NCBI RefSeq assembly: GCF_963169125.1
Contig: NC_084797.1
Location: 96,187,868 to 96,251,867 of the forward strand
Reading direction: 5' to 3'
From: Humulus lupulus
Taxonomy: Eukaryota > Streptophyta > Magnoliopsida > Rosales > Cannabaceae
Length of the DNA: 64,000 bases
Shown: positions 32,522 through 43,560 of the stretch, piece after piece
Position numbering within the stretch: the stretch's first letter is position 1
Layout of the letters: every line of letters begins with the position of its first letter
The notes under the pieces: generated by a model
What the model was told of the DNA's origin: nothing
The model's database searches: none
What the model saw: the letters and a program-made list of their open reading frames with translations, nothing else
Position numbers and translations under genes: made by a program

Positions 32522-33859
32522 CAAGCACAACTAGCAAATCAACATGTATGCATGAAATAAACTCCAAAAACCAACAAAACAACCTATAAACTAGATCTAT
32601 ATCAATAACCAACCAAAAATCTACATTTGATGGTTCTAGCTTGGAGATAAGGTTCCCTTAGCCTTTCAAACTTCTTCAGTCAAACTAAGCCCCAAGGTTC
32701 CACATGCAGATTTAAAAAAAATAAATGTTAGGGTAGGAGATGGAGATGAGTGGAAAATTTCCAAAACTCTAAAATCTTTACCTTTGTTCTCTCTAAAAAA
32801 TCAACAAGCTTCAAATCAGAGAGATCCTCCTAAAACCACCACTCTTGAAACATAGAATACAAGATCCATGCCATGCATGGCCATTAGAATCACATGCATG
32901 TATAGTAAAACCCGTAAGGATTTCAGGTTTGAAAGAAAAAGAGAAGGAAAGATTGTACTAGGTTCAAAACTTACACTTGCCTAGTGTGTTATTGAGTTTT
33001 CTTCCTTCCTTCAATGGAGAGTGAGAGCTCTTGCTCCTTGGAGAGAAAAATGGCAGAAAATGTAGAGGGAAGAGAGACCTCTCGAGGTTGTGGGGAGGGA
33101 AATGATGAGAGTTTCTCTTTTTGTTTTCTTGAGAAAAAGAAGGAAATAAAAAAAGTGATTGTTGTGTAAGAGGAATTATTGGAGTTAAGCCAATGAGTGG
33201 GTGAGGCTCTTACACTTCCCAAGGTGGGTGTCCTAGGCTCTTGAGAGCCCTACACACAACCTTGACTGCCCACTCCACTCTCTCTCCTCCCTTGGAAAAG
33301 ACCTTAATGCCTTTGCCCCTTTTACTCACTTCTAATGTACTCAAGGGCACTTTGGTAATTTCACTCTCCAAATTTAACCAAATTTTTACCCTATCATTTT
33401 TAGATATCTGCAAGCTAAAATAAAATAATTGTGACGAAAAATAAATTTTGTCACATAACACATAATTTTGGTAATTTACTCAAATTGACCAAAATGCCCT
33501 TAGAGGCTAGGGCAAGATTTTTTATTCTTAAGCCCGGTTGAGTGAGATTCAAACCTCAATCAATTTTTCTTAAACTTATTGCCCTAACTATAAAGTCCCA
33601 GTGCCAGAAAAAAGTAACATTTTTATGCCATAGTATTTCCTATTTGATTAATCCAAGAGTTTTACCTGATTAGGGTTTTTGACCCGTTCCATGACCAAAG
33701 CTCTTGGTTTCTAAAAAAACTGAACCTACCACAGCATGAGTAGATTTCAAACATCACAACTTATTGTAACATAAAATGTTCCCCTGACATAATTCATTAT
33801 ACAGGGAATTAAAATACCCGAACTAGGGTTTACCCGGTGCCCTAAACGCGGGCGTGAAA

Positions 33860-34979
33860 AAATGTAAGTCATTTTGGCGCGTAGGAATTTTGTAATTTTT
33901 TGTTTAAAAATTATGGGTAAAATTATGTTGGAGCTCGAGCCCCGATCCGTGAGCCCCGGACCCTAGCCCGAGCCTGTAGCTCATGCACGCCTACCCAGTC
34001 CGCGTCCCTACGCCAAGCCGCGCCCCCGTGCACCAGTCGCATGCCTTGCCGTGCTTCTCAGCCGTCATGCCCATACGCCTTCAGCCGCGCACCTATGCTG
34101 CACCAAGCCAGGCCATTATGCACCCGTCGCCGAAAATTTTGTACAACCTGGGGTTTATGTCAAACAAACCCTAGTGTGTTGTTACCATAATCATTTTAAT
34201 TATTAATTTAATTAAAATCACAAATTAAATTAAAATAGTTTTAATTTAGAAATTTCTTTAATTGAAATAATTTTGATTATTTTCCTTAATTAAAAATGTT
34301 TTCTTTGTTATCTTCCATAATTAAAGTTATTTTAATTAAAATTATCTTGAATTTTAATTTATTAAAATCAAATTGTTTAATTTTATTATTGAATTAAATT
34401 ACCGAAATTCAAATTTGGCATTAGAAACTTTTGGGTCTTAAAACCTAATGTTTAATTATTTTAAAAGTTTGTTTAAAATAATTAAAAAATTTGTATAATT
34501 CAAAATCGATATGGAAAGGGGTGCCATTGGCTCAACAAGACTACATTCCAAGGATGAAGATCAAAGTGTTCTTTATCAAGCCTTAATTAGTCTAAGTTAC
34601 ATTTTCATGTATTTTTTGCAAGTGTTGTAATTTTTCTAGAAGTAACAAAAAGCTCCAATACCTGCTTTTATTTATTTATTATAAATGTCTGAATGTAATT
34701 AAAATGTTTAATATTTTTATCATGCATTATAACATGTCATTTATATACCCACACATTCGTGTAAAAGCATGCTATTAGGAATGTCCTAAAATTTTTGTTA
34801 TATGTCTATATTTGATAATTAATATAAAAATAAATTTAGTCTTAATTAGTTAAGATGGTAAATCAAAATTAATGTTGTTTAATTTTTTATTTTAATTAAA
34901 AATGTTTTATTAAAATAAAAATGATATTCTCTAATTAAAGCAAAATTAGAATTAGAATTAGAATTAAGTGCACAATTTT
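33860..34979. other. AT-rich, unassigned sequence with a short GC-rich island
   Basis: No gene is seen. 33930-34140 is strikingly GC-rich, with repeated GAGCCCC, CGCGCC and GCATGC words, inside very AT-rich DNA. 34190-34500 is almost only A and T, and a short TTAGAA microsatellite is at 34944-34966. This sequence was contiguous with 58635-60205 before Tat2 inserted; the combined locus may be an old copia remnant, because a Gag-like reading lies at 59255-59728. Confidence 0.4.
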
Positions 34980-34984
34980 GTTTT

Positions 34985-35531
34985 TGTTATCCCTCAAAAT
35001 TCAAGAGATGACATGGCGAATGAGAAAGCGGCATGTGGCATCACAAGTCATGGAAAAACAACAAAGTATTGAACAAAGACCGATGAACAAAAATTGATAG
35101 GTCCAGGACCTATAGGGAAGTCGACCATGACTAAACCTCCTAGGGGTGGACGACCTAGCCCTAGCCCCCTAGGGGTAGTCGGCCTAGCATGCTCAAGAGC
35201 TACATGGGATGGTCGACCCACCCTATTCTTCATATGGTGGTCGGCCTAAACTCCCAAAAACACTTTGCTGGATAAAGTTTATGCTCGTTCAAGATGAAAT
35301 CAACAGGCCTAGCACCCAGAGGGTCAATAGGCCTAGCTCTCAGAAGGTCATCAGGCATGGCACCCAAGAGATCACTAGGCCTAGCACCGAGAAGGTCATC
35401 ATGCCTAGCACCCAGAAGATCAGCAGGCCTAGTACCCAGAGGGTCAACAGGCCTAGCACCCAGAAGGTCATCAGGCCTTGCACCCAGAAGATCAGAAGGC
35501 CTAGCACCCAGAGGGTCATCAAGCCTAGCAC
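34985..35531 (+). repeat. Left half of the Tat2 5' LTR
   Basis: It matches 57522-58070 from TGTTATCCCTCAAAATTC to CCTAGCAC, where Tekay2 begins. The remaining LTR half (matching 58071-58629) is absent from this side. Confidence 0.88.
35294..35531. repeat. 24-bp minisatellite in the Tat2 5' LTR (about 10 units)
   Basis: The unit is like AGGCCTAGCACCCAGAGGGT plus CAAC, with variants. Because 24 is divisible by three, all frames stay open and give an artificial eight-residue periodic peptide on both strands. The 3' LTR has a matching array. Confidence 0.9.
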
Positions 35532-37728
35532 TGTAACGCCCTACTTCCTTAGAGTCATTACTAAGTGAGTTTTAACGTGCAATTAACCCGCTAATTGAGG
35601 TTTTAGGTTAAAAGTGTATATAAACTGTAATAAAAATCATATAATTTGAAAATGTAACCATTCATTGATATTTTAAAGTGTTATACATTTGGGATCCCTA
35701 AACATCGTTTACAAATATTTACAACTCAAAATATGATTAAAGTCGACTAAAAGACAAAATTAGGTTTAATACAAAACATCTCCCAAAAATACGCCTGGCC
35801 GTGGCAGCCACACAGGCCAAACATGTACACGCCGCTTCACACTCTCCATACTCATGGTTGATCGACCTTTCCCTTGCCCTTACCTGCACCATAGAGCATC
35901 CGTAAGTCGAAACCCAACAAGAAAACTCCACACAAGCAATCAACATATGCATATCTATCAAACAGCATATAACAAAGCCGCCAACAGGCTAAACACATAA
36001 CGGCTATGCCATCCCAAGCGCTTTACCAGGCCCTGGGTTCGCGGTCTACACCATGAGGATATCCCAGGTATCCAATAGGGGTCTCACCCTTGAAACTTGC
36101 ACTTCGCGTGCTTAACATTGCTCTCAGCCCCTTGCCGTACTCGGCCTTACTGTTCTCGGCCTTCGCCGTTTCTCATCCCTTGCCGTTCCCGTCCCATTCT
36201 GTACATTTAAAAATATGTAACACATAGCATAAACTTAACAAATACTTAAGAAAATACGAACATAATTAATAGGGCTATGCCCGGAAACACAATCACATAC
36301 GGTCGTGCCCTGCAATACAAACTTTAGGGTCACGCCCTACTCAACGGGTTCAACAGTTTTCTTACCTATGTCCCGAGCTTTCCGAGCACCAATTTCCTGA
36401 GCACATTCCTCTAGTCCGAGCCTCGCTGAAAATCTAGTCACAACATATCAACAACATCCTTCCATCAAATTCTAATCCATTAAATAACTTTGGGTTATAA
36501 TTCTAGTCTCCGGGACCTTGAATTCTATCAATCTGGGTGATAAGATCTATCCCGAACCCTAACTTTTGGATTCCCAAGCCAAAAACCTTCTTGGGATCCA
36601 AATTCCTACTAAGTGTCGTGGCCACAAGGCCTTATGCTACGGCCTGCCTCAACCAGAGGCCTAGCCTCCATTCTTGCCTATGCACGCCATGGCCTAACCT
36701 ATAAGGTGCTGCGGGCCGCCCCTATTCCTGGCCTCCCAAACGTTCTAGATGGCCGCGACACACCAAGAACAATGTCGCGGCCTGACCCTTTGAACCTAGA
36801 AATAATCTCCCATTTTCACAACCAAAACCCAGCCAATTTACCTGAAAATCAATCCCACGTCTCAATTTAATCATTACAATAATTCTAGAATGATCCCAGT
36901 AGCAAAACCTAACAAAACTAATCTCAAAACTCATCTAAATAATCAAGAGTGAGCCACCATTCAACTTACATGCAGAAACTTGTAACTTTAGCAAAACTCA
37001 GCATAAACTCAGATAATTTTAATACTAAACCTCTTACCTACAAGATGAATTCAGGCCACACTTGCCCTTCAACTTCCCAAGTTTACTCCTCCCACAATCC
37101 AAGCCTTAGATTTCTGAATTCCTAGCTCAATTCCCCTAGAAATTTCCTTAGCCATAAAGCTCCCAAAGAGAGAGAAACCGAGTGATAAAGAGAGGGTCGA
37201 TTTATGCCAAGCATCTCATTATTTCTTATGTTTGTCTTACTTCAAGGCTCAGGGTACCAAAAACGTCCCCGAGGGAAAAATGGTAAATTTCCCCGATATT
37301 CCCTCCTATACGTTCTAATTTCAAACATATCTCCAAATATTTATTTTCTTAACCTGATAACCCAATAAAATGTCTAATACCTTAAATACACCTCAACTTG
37401 CCCCGAGTCGGGTTTCAGGTCCCGTTGTGACTTCCTAGCTAAACTGCTCCCTAGGACTGTCTCAGATCGTGCATCTCAAATATATCACCACTCGAACATG
37501 GTGACAATCACAATATACACAAATATTGCATTTATGCCCTCAACGGGCTAAAATTACAAACATGCCCTCAATAGCCAAATGGGGCCCACATGCATATTTA
37601 ATTCACCTAAACATGCATTTATAATCACATACTCATAAAATTCACATATTAAAATAATAAATCACTTATTGCCCTCCAGGCACGCTAATCAAGGCCCTAA
37701 GCCCCATTAGAAAATTTGGGACGCTACA
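35532..37728 (-). repeat. 3' LTR of Tekay2
   Basis: Plus-strand edges TGTAACGCCCTA and GGACGCTACA give a 2197-bp LTR whose minus-strand start TGTAGCGTCCCAAATTTTC resembles the Tekay3 start TGTAACGACCCAAG. A polypurine tract (minus strand AAGGGGATAGT) lies at 37729-37739, directly upstream. Open frames inside are short and lack homologous signals, so I call no gene. Confidence 0.87.
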
Positions 37729-37745
37729 ACTATCCCCTTCTTAGA

Positions 37746-38760
37746 GAAATTTCTTCCTCGAAATTACCTAAATAACTTGGGATACGCTCCCGCATATCTG
37801 ATTAAATTCCCACGTCGCCTCCTCAACCTTGCTATTCCTTCATAGCACTTTCACCAAGGCGATGGCTTCTCCTGATACGACAGATCCTGGTCCAGCTCCA
37901 AGTTCTCATAACTCAATACATGTGTCGAATCTGATACATACTTTCAGAGCATGGATACATGAAAGACATCATGAACCCCTGATAGAGCTGGAGGCATCGC
38001 CAATCTGTAAGCTACCTCTCCAACCTGTTCTAGAATCTTAAAGGGGCCATGAAACGTAGGGCTCAGCTTGCCCCGAACACCACACCATTTTACTCCTTCA
38101 AAGAGTGAAACCCTATAGAACACATGGTAACCGACTTGAAACTCTACGCCCCTGCGTTTCAAGTCTGAGTAACTCTTCTGGCGACTCTGGGAGGCGATCA
38201 TTTGAGCTCTAATCTTTTCAGTTGCCTCATTGGTCCTCTGAACCATCTCAGGACCTAAGTACCTCCTCTCACCCCTCTCATCCCAATGGATAGGTGATCT
38301 GCACATCCTCCAATATATCATCTCATACGGATCCACCCCGATAGTCGCCTAGGAAATGTTGTTGTGTGAAAACTCAATCAATGGGAGATACTTACTCCAA
38401 GATCCCCCAAAATCCAATACACAGGCTCGTAACATATCCTCCAATATCTGAATCATCCGCTCCGACTGTCCATCCGTCTAAGGATGATAAGCGGTTCTAA
38501 ACCACAATTGCGTGCCCATAGCCTTCTGCAGACTCTCCCAAAACTTGGAGGTGAAGGTGGGGTCTCTGTTGGATACTATCGACCTCGAAGCCCCATGAAG
38601 TCGAACAATTTCCTTCACATACAGCTCAGCATACTGCTCCACAGTATAAGTCGTCCTAACAGGTAAAAAGTGGGCGGACTTTGTATACCTATCCACAATC
38701 TCCCACACCAAATCATGCTGTCCCACGGTCTTCGGCAAACCAACCACGAAGTCCATGGTG
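37746..38760 (-). pseudogene. Tekay2 integrase, catalytic core and C-terminal part
   Basis: The minus strand gives MDFVVGLPKTVGQHDLVWEI (38756 on), [38 protein letters not shown], then RMCRSPIHWDERGERRYLGP (38336-37944) and VGYHVFYRVSLFEGVKWCG. The end reads as a decayed C-terminal tail with YENLELDQDLSYQEKP near 37870-37830. Stops lie at about 38460-38340 and 37935-37746. The Asp of VSNRDP is retained. The N-terminal zinc part lies beyond the solo LTR at 39833 and above. Confidence 0.85.
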
Positions 38761-38765
38761 ATATC

Positions 38766-39827
38766 TGTTATATTATTTTAAATAATATAATGTTAGATTA
38801 AATAATGTGACATAATGTGATTTGTCACACAAATGTGATTTGTCACACCTTGTAACATATTATTGAGAGTCACAAAATTGGACACATGTATGTGCCCAAA
38901 TGTGACAGATTTTGGAGTTACAAACTTGTAACTCCCAAATATTACCCAATAAAGTGTAGATTTTATATTAAACATTTTGATTTGAATTTCTTAAAGCCGT
39001 ATGTGAAATATGGCTGTTAGAGATGTGACTTTAACTCCCATAATGTGTATGGAAGTTACAAAATCAAGTGGGAATGAATTTGGAACGTTTTGGTAAATTT
39101 GGAAAATTGGTTGCTGAAAAAACGACTTGGGCCGCTGCCTATGTTTTTCAGGCAGTGGCCCAAGAGGCAAAAAACACACCGTGGGCCGCGGCTCGTGTTT
39201 TTCAGGTCGCGGCCTGAGCGGCTGGCAGCATTTTCCAACTTCGGTTTTATCCAATTTTGAACGTTTCCAACAGCCATGTAACTCCCAAATCTCTATTTTA
39301 ATTCCATAAACATCCAATTAATCATTGGTAACAGCCATGGGGGTTGGTGGAATTTGAAATTCAAAGGGTGTCTCAAAACTCTATAAATAGGAGCCTAATG
39401 CTCACTTGTAAGACACACCATTTTTCATCCACAAAGCACTTGGCTGAAAAATACACCATGAGGCTTGATTATTCCAAAGAGCTATTTCCTTGAGAGATCC
39501 CTTAGTGCGTGGAGAATAGGGGGAAATAAGCTTTTGGACAAAGTTCTTGAACCTTGTTCAAGTTGGTGATCCGCATTACTCTACACTTTGGTTGTGTGAG
39601 AGTTTGTTTGTCTTTTCCTTCTTTTGATCTTGTTGATCTTATTTACCTGTATTATTATTGTTTTGAGTTTGTAATCTTCTTCTCCTACATCTTTCTAGTT
39701 ACTTGTATTTTGAACAATTGAGTTGTAATATTTATTTAATCAATTAACTTGTCTATTGTATTTTTGCATAGAGTTGTATATTGGTTTTTCCATATTTCCA
39801 TTAAGCAATAATATATATTCTCTAACA
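38766..39827 (+). repeat. Solo LTR, probably copia type, inside Tekay2 integrase
   Basis: It starts TGTTATATTATTT and ends CTCTAACA, 1062 bp, with a perfect 5-bp duplication ATATC on both sides (38761-38765 and 39828-39832). A TATA box CTATAAATAG is at 39381-39390. Integrase coding resumes in place after it. An inverted repeat TGTTA/TAACA forms the ends. No internal region or ORF of interest. Confidence 0.92.
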
Positions 39828-39832
39828 ATATC

Positions 39833-40318
39833 CTCCCACTTTCACTCTGGAATCCCTAGAGACTGCAATAACCCAGCTGGTATCTGATGTTTAGCCTTTA
39901 CCTGCTGACAAGTTAAGCACTTAGCCACATAATCCACCACGTCCCTCGTCATTCCTCACCACCAATACAAGCCTCTCAAATCTTGGTACATCTTCGTTGT
40001 ACCTGGATGTAAAGAATAGGGAGTGGTATGTGATTCATCCGAAATCTCGCGCCGGATATCAGAATCCATTGGAACACAGATCCAACCCTTGTACTTTAGT
40101 AGTCCCATCTATGAGATAGAGAAGTTCCTAGCCGCTCCGACTAAGACACTCACTCTGTGCCCTCTCAACTAGGGATCCTTCTCTTGCACCTCCTTTATCC
40201 TCTCAAGAAGTCCAAAATGAATAGTGATGTTTGCTAACTGACCAACCACCAACTCTATACCCGCTCTAGTCATCTCCTCAGCTAACTTATTAGATATCTG
40301 CCTCGATCTGAATAATAG
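39833..40318 (-). pseudogene. Tekay2 integrase N-terminal zinc-binding part
   Basis: The minus strand encodes the stretch just upstream of the catalytic core. Readable parts include a segment resembling YQDLRGLYWW (about 39990-39950) and a Cys-rich end before the solo LTR, with several frame changes. It connects RNase H (40319 on) with the core at 38756. Decay prevents reading the full H-H-C-C set. Confidence 0.65.
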
Positions 40319-40705
40319 TCATAGGCTCTTCCGATTCAATGCGTCATCCACTACATTATCCTTCCCTGGATGGTATAGGATATCACAATCATAATGTTTT
40401 ACCAATTCTAGCCACCATCTCTGGCGCATATTCAGATCCTTCTGAGTAAAGAAGTACTTCAAACTTTTATGGTCGGTGTATATTTCGCACTTCTCACCAT
40501 ACAGATAATGTCTCCAAACCTTAAGTGAAAATACCACCGCTTCCAACTCCAGATCATGCGTGGGATATCTTTGTTTATACTCCTTTAGTTGTCTTGATGC
40601 ATAGGCTATCACCTTTCCGGCTTGCATCAACACACACCTTAAACCCTGTTTGGAAGCATCACAATAAATCACAAACTTCTCATTGTCTGTCGGCAGACTT
40701 AACAC
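40319..40705 (-). pseudogene. Tekay2 RNase H domain
   Basis: Continuous minus-strand reading with [40 protein letters not shown] and [20 protein letters not shown], matching the RNase H region of the Tekay1 element (8604-9032) almost block for block. It would act with RT in cDNA synthesis; RT upstream is broken. Confidence 0.87.
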
Positions 40706-41711
40706 TGGGGCGGTGATCAGTCGTCACTTCAATTCCTTGAAACTGTTCTCACACCTGTTTGTCCACATATACTAAGTGTTCTTCCTCGTCAATTCAGTCA
40801 ATGGTGTGGCTATCCTAGAAACCCCTCAACAAACCGCCGATAATACCTTGCCAATCCCAGAAAGCTCCTAACTTCTACTACACTGCTCCATCTAGGCCAA
40901 TCCCGCACTGCCTCAATCTTACATGGGTAAACCAGAATTCCTCCCTTACTCACAATATGGCCTAGAAACGTGACTTGCGGTACCCGAAACGCGCACTTGC
41001 TGAACTTAGCAAATAACCTATGCTCTCTCAACCGCTGCAATAACAAACACAAATGTTGCTCATGCTCTGGCTCTGATTGGGAATATACCAGTATGTCTTC
41101 TATAAACACAATCATGAACTTGGCCAAATAGTCCTTGAAAACCCTATTCGTCATGTCCATAAAAGCTGGTGGGGCGTTGGTTAATCCAAAGAACTAAACC
41201 AGGAATTCATAGTGTCCATATCTTGTGCGAAAAGCTGTCTTTGGTATGTCCTCCTCTTTAATCCTTAACTAATGGTAACTTGACCGGAGGTCAATCTTAG
41301 AGAACATTGTCTTTCCTTGTAGCTGATCAAATAAATCGTCAATCCTAGGTAATGGGTACTTGTTTTAAATGGTCAAATTGTTCAGCTCTCTATAGTCAAT
41401 ACACATTCTTAAAGATCCATCATTCTTCTTAACAAACAACACGGGAGCACCCCATGGCGAGAAACTTAGTCTGATGAACATCAAATCCAATAACTCCTAC
41501 AACTAAATCTTCAATTCCTTCAACTCTACTGGAGCCATTCTGCAAGGTGTCCTAGATACTGGCTCCACCCCTGGCGCCAACTCTATAACAAACTTGATCT
41601 CCCGCTGTGGCGGCAATCCTTACAAATCTGCCGGAAATAAATCTGGAAACTCACATACCAATCTGGTCTCACTCGGTCAAACCGACACAACCGTAGAGGT
41701 ATCCACAATTT
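40706..41711 (-). pseudogene. Tekay2 reverse transcriptase and protease-RT linker (broken)
   Basis: The minus strand gives the linker (CEFPDLFPADL then [14 protein letters not shown], about 41660-41590), RT fingers with stops, then [25 protein letters not shown] (41160 on) and the thumb with [10 protein letters not shown]. The catalytic motif is FIED rather than FIDD (about 41110-41099), so the first catalytic Asp is changed to Glu. An in-frame TGA and several other stops are present. It ends abruptly at about 41711. Confidence 0.83.
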
Positions 41712-43560
41712 TTGATTCCGTTAACGAACCTCAGGTGGAGGTTGGAGATCAACCTAATGTGGAAGATCCTCAAGATGCTCACAAGGAGGACATGGCACAA
41801 TTTCTATCGGGGCAGGAGCCCTTTGCTATAGAAATTGCCCTCCAGAGGGCGACTATGGAAGGATAATGGTGGGAAATAGATGAGAAAGTCTAGGGGATGA
41901 TCAAGAGGGAGCAGGAAGATGAACCGAGGCACCAGGAGGCTGCTGTGGCCCAAGCTAACGCCGAAGTTGTTGCTCAAGCGGTGAGGGAGGTTCAGGCCAA
42001 AGCAAAAGGGATGCGAGAAAGCAGTAACAAGGAGTCCCAAGGGAGGAGTCAAATTCCAAGGATGCTTTTAGATCCACTTTCCCAGAGACATGATGAAGAG
42101 GCACAGTCTAAGACTGCCTCTTCCATGACTAAGAAGAATAACACTTCAGCTCGAAGTAAGAGTGTTACCAACCCGAAGGCCACCTCCCAGAGGGACAGAG
42201 AAAACAAAATTGTGCAGAAGGTCTGACATTTGAGAGGCATGACAGGAATGGAAATGGTCGCTCAAAGTCTCAAAGTCATGAAGGAGGAGAGGCTCGGAGG
42301 CAGGATCGCACTTGCAAGGGCAAGGCGAACCTACACCCTTACATCCTCAGTCTCGAAAGGGAAAAAACAAATGAACAACACCAATACCATGTTCGATAGG
42401 CTCAAAAAAGATGAACAACCTCAGGATCTGAGGGAGGTAATCAACAGTAAGACCACCGCTCAAGAGGGGATACTAGGGACGTCTACCCCAACTGGAGCAG
42501 TGATCCCACCAGCAGTGCAGGGTAAAATAGATGCACTCACCATGGCTATTCAGGGCCAGAAAAAGAAACCTTTCAATATCAAGCTGGCTCATAGAAGTGG
42601 GATTCCCTTCATAACGAAGATCCAAGCTACTCAACCACCACCGAATACAACACCTCGAAACATCTAGCATACACTGGGAAGGAGGACCTAGTATGACACA
42701 TTGGACAATTCGAGGATCAGATGGATTTACTTAGTGTGGAGCATGATTATAGGTGCAGGGTACTCCCTACCACTCTCTCTGACTCAGCTCAGGAATGGTA
42801 TTGAAAATTCAAACCTGGATCCATCACTTCCTGGGAGCAGTTTAGGAAGGAATTTTGTATGGTCTTCAGTGTCAAACAGATTCAACCACTTTACACCAAT
42901 CAGCTAGCTGACATCAAGCGAGGTAAGGATGAATCTTTGAAGGACCACATCCAAAGATTCATGAGGGAGGAAAACAAAGCATCCATAGTAGGAGATGAAG
43001 GGAAGTTCGTTGCCATCTCGGTAGGAATAATTTATCGTAGTCCCTTATGGGATAGCATACATAGGAACCCCATCAACACCTTGCAGGAGTTCCTGGACTG
43101 AGCAGAAAAATACATGAAACTAGATGACACTATCATGAAGGAAGAAACAGGCATAACCCATCAGACCACTATCAAGGAAGGCATGAACAGTGCAAACCCT
43201 CAAGGAAGCAATGGGGGCAACGGTAAAAATAGGAGTACCTCAGGGGCTCAGCATGGTGGAGAAAAGAATGCTAAGTCAGCACCAACTGACAAACAACCCA
43301 AGTATCAGCCCAACCAGCCCAGGTTTACTAATTATATTGTCCTGACTACATCAAGGACCAAGATTTACTTGGCAACATACCAAGAGGTACCATAAATAAA
43401 GCCATCACCATTACGCTTCGAAGGAAAGAGGGACAAGAAAAAGTTTTTTCATTTCCATAATGACTATGGACACGACACAAATGAGTACAAACAGTTGAGG
43501 GATGAGACAGAGTTTGTCCTCTTATCAGGAAAAATCTTGAGGTAATGTGTCAAGACCAAA
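41712..43560 (+). pseudogene. Tat2 Gag (broken)
   Basis: Plus-strand fragments read in order: N-terminal acidic and coiled-coil-like part (EAAVAQANAEVVAQAVREVQ, 41900-42060), linker (42230-42667), Gag core (MDLLSVEHDYRCRVLP, then FCMVFSVKQIQPLYTNQLAD, KDESLKDHIQRFMREENKAS, 42690-43100) and the knuckle region (FFHFHNDYGHDTNEYKQL, about 43447-43500, where the last Cys is Tyr). It parallels Tat1 Gag but is diverged, with at least five stops or frameshifts. The first codons are missing at the deletion junction with Tekay2. Confidence 0.82.

Larger units (their letters stand above)
4387..33859 (-). mobile_element. Tekay1: Tekay/Del-like Ty3/gypsy chromovirus with nested insertions
   Basis: Order on the minus strand: 5' LTR (33859-27261), PBS (27258-27247), gag, protease, RT, RNase H, integrase (about 12483 down to 7090), 3' LTR (7074-4387). 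Long LTRs, the initiator tRNA-Met PBS and the integrase end GRKCRSSIHWDEVGERKF point to the Tekay/Del lineage. Its 3' LTR is truncated by the copia insertion, its gag leader holds Tat1, and its 5' LTR holds a solo LTR. Every coding domain has stops or frameshifts, so it is an old copy. Confidence 0.85.
27261..33859 (-). repeat. 5' LTR of Tekay1, interrupted by a solo LTR
   Basis: The left edge TGTAAAGTCT abuts the PBS. The right end GGTGCCCTAAACGCGGGC aligns with the end of the left LTR at 7074, though the last bases are changed (GTGAAA for ATTACA). Without the 2.4-kb insertion at 30110-32521 it is about 4.2 kb. It keeps about 1.5 kb (27560-29150) that the 3' LTR lacks, including a 188-bp tandem repeat and a cluster of CATAGCTTAACATATCTT-like short repeats at 27866-27950. 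No gene is seen. Confidence 0.83.
35532..41711 (-). mobile_element. Tekay2: truncated Tekay-like chromovirus inside the Tat2 LTR
   Basis: On the minus strand RT, RNase H and integrase run leftwards into a 3' LTR (37728-35532). Gag, most of protease, the PBS and the 5' LTR are absent: near 41700-41711 the protease-RT linker gives way directly to plus-strand Tat2 gag. The left target base group is AGCAC (35527-35531); the right partner was lost with the deletion. A copia solo LTR sits in its integrase. Confidence 0.85.

Noticed and set aside
33241..33461. Overlapping frames at the end of the Tekay1 5' LTR
   Set aside because: The homologous region of the 3' LTR (near 6480-6660) does not keep the frames open; LTR sequence.
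35209..35568. Open frame encoding an eight-residue periodic peptide, also present in the other LTR at 57739-58071 and on the opposite strand
   Set aside because: It results from the 24-bp minisatellite in the Tat2 LTR; open in several frames on both strands and part of LTR sequence.
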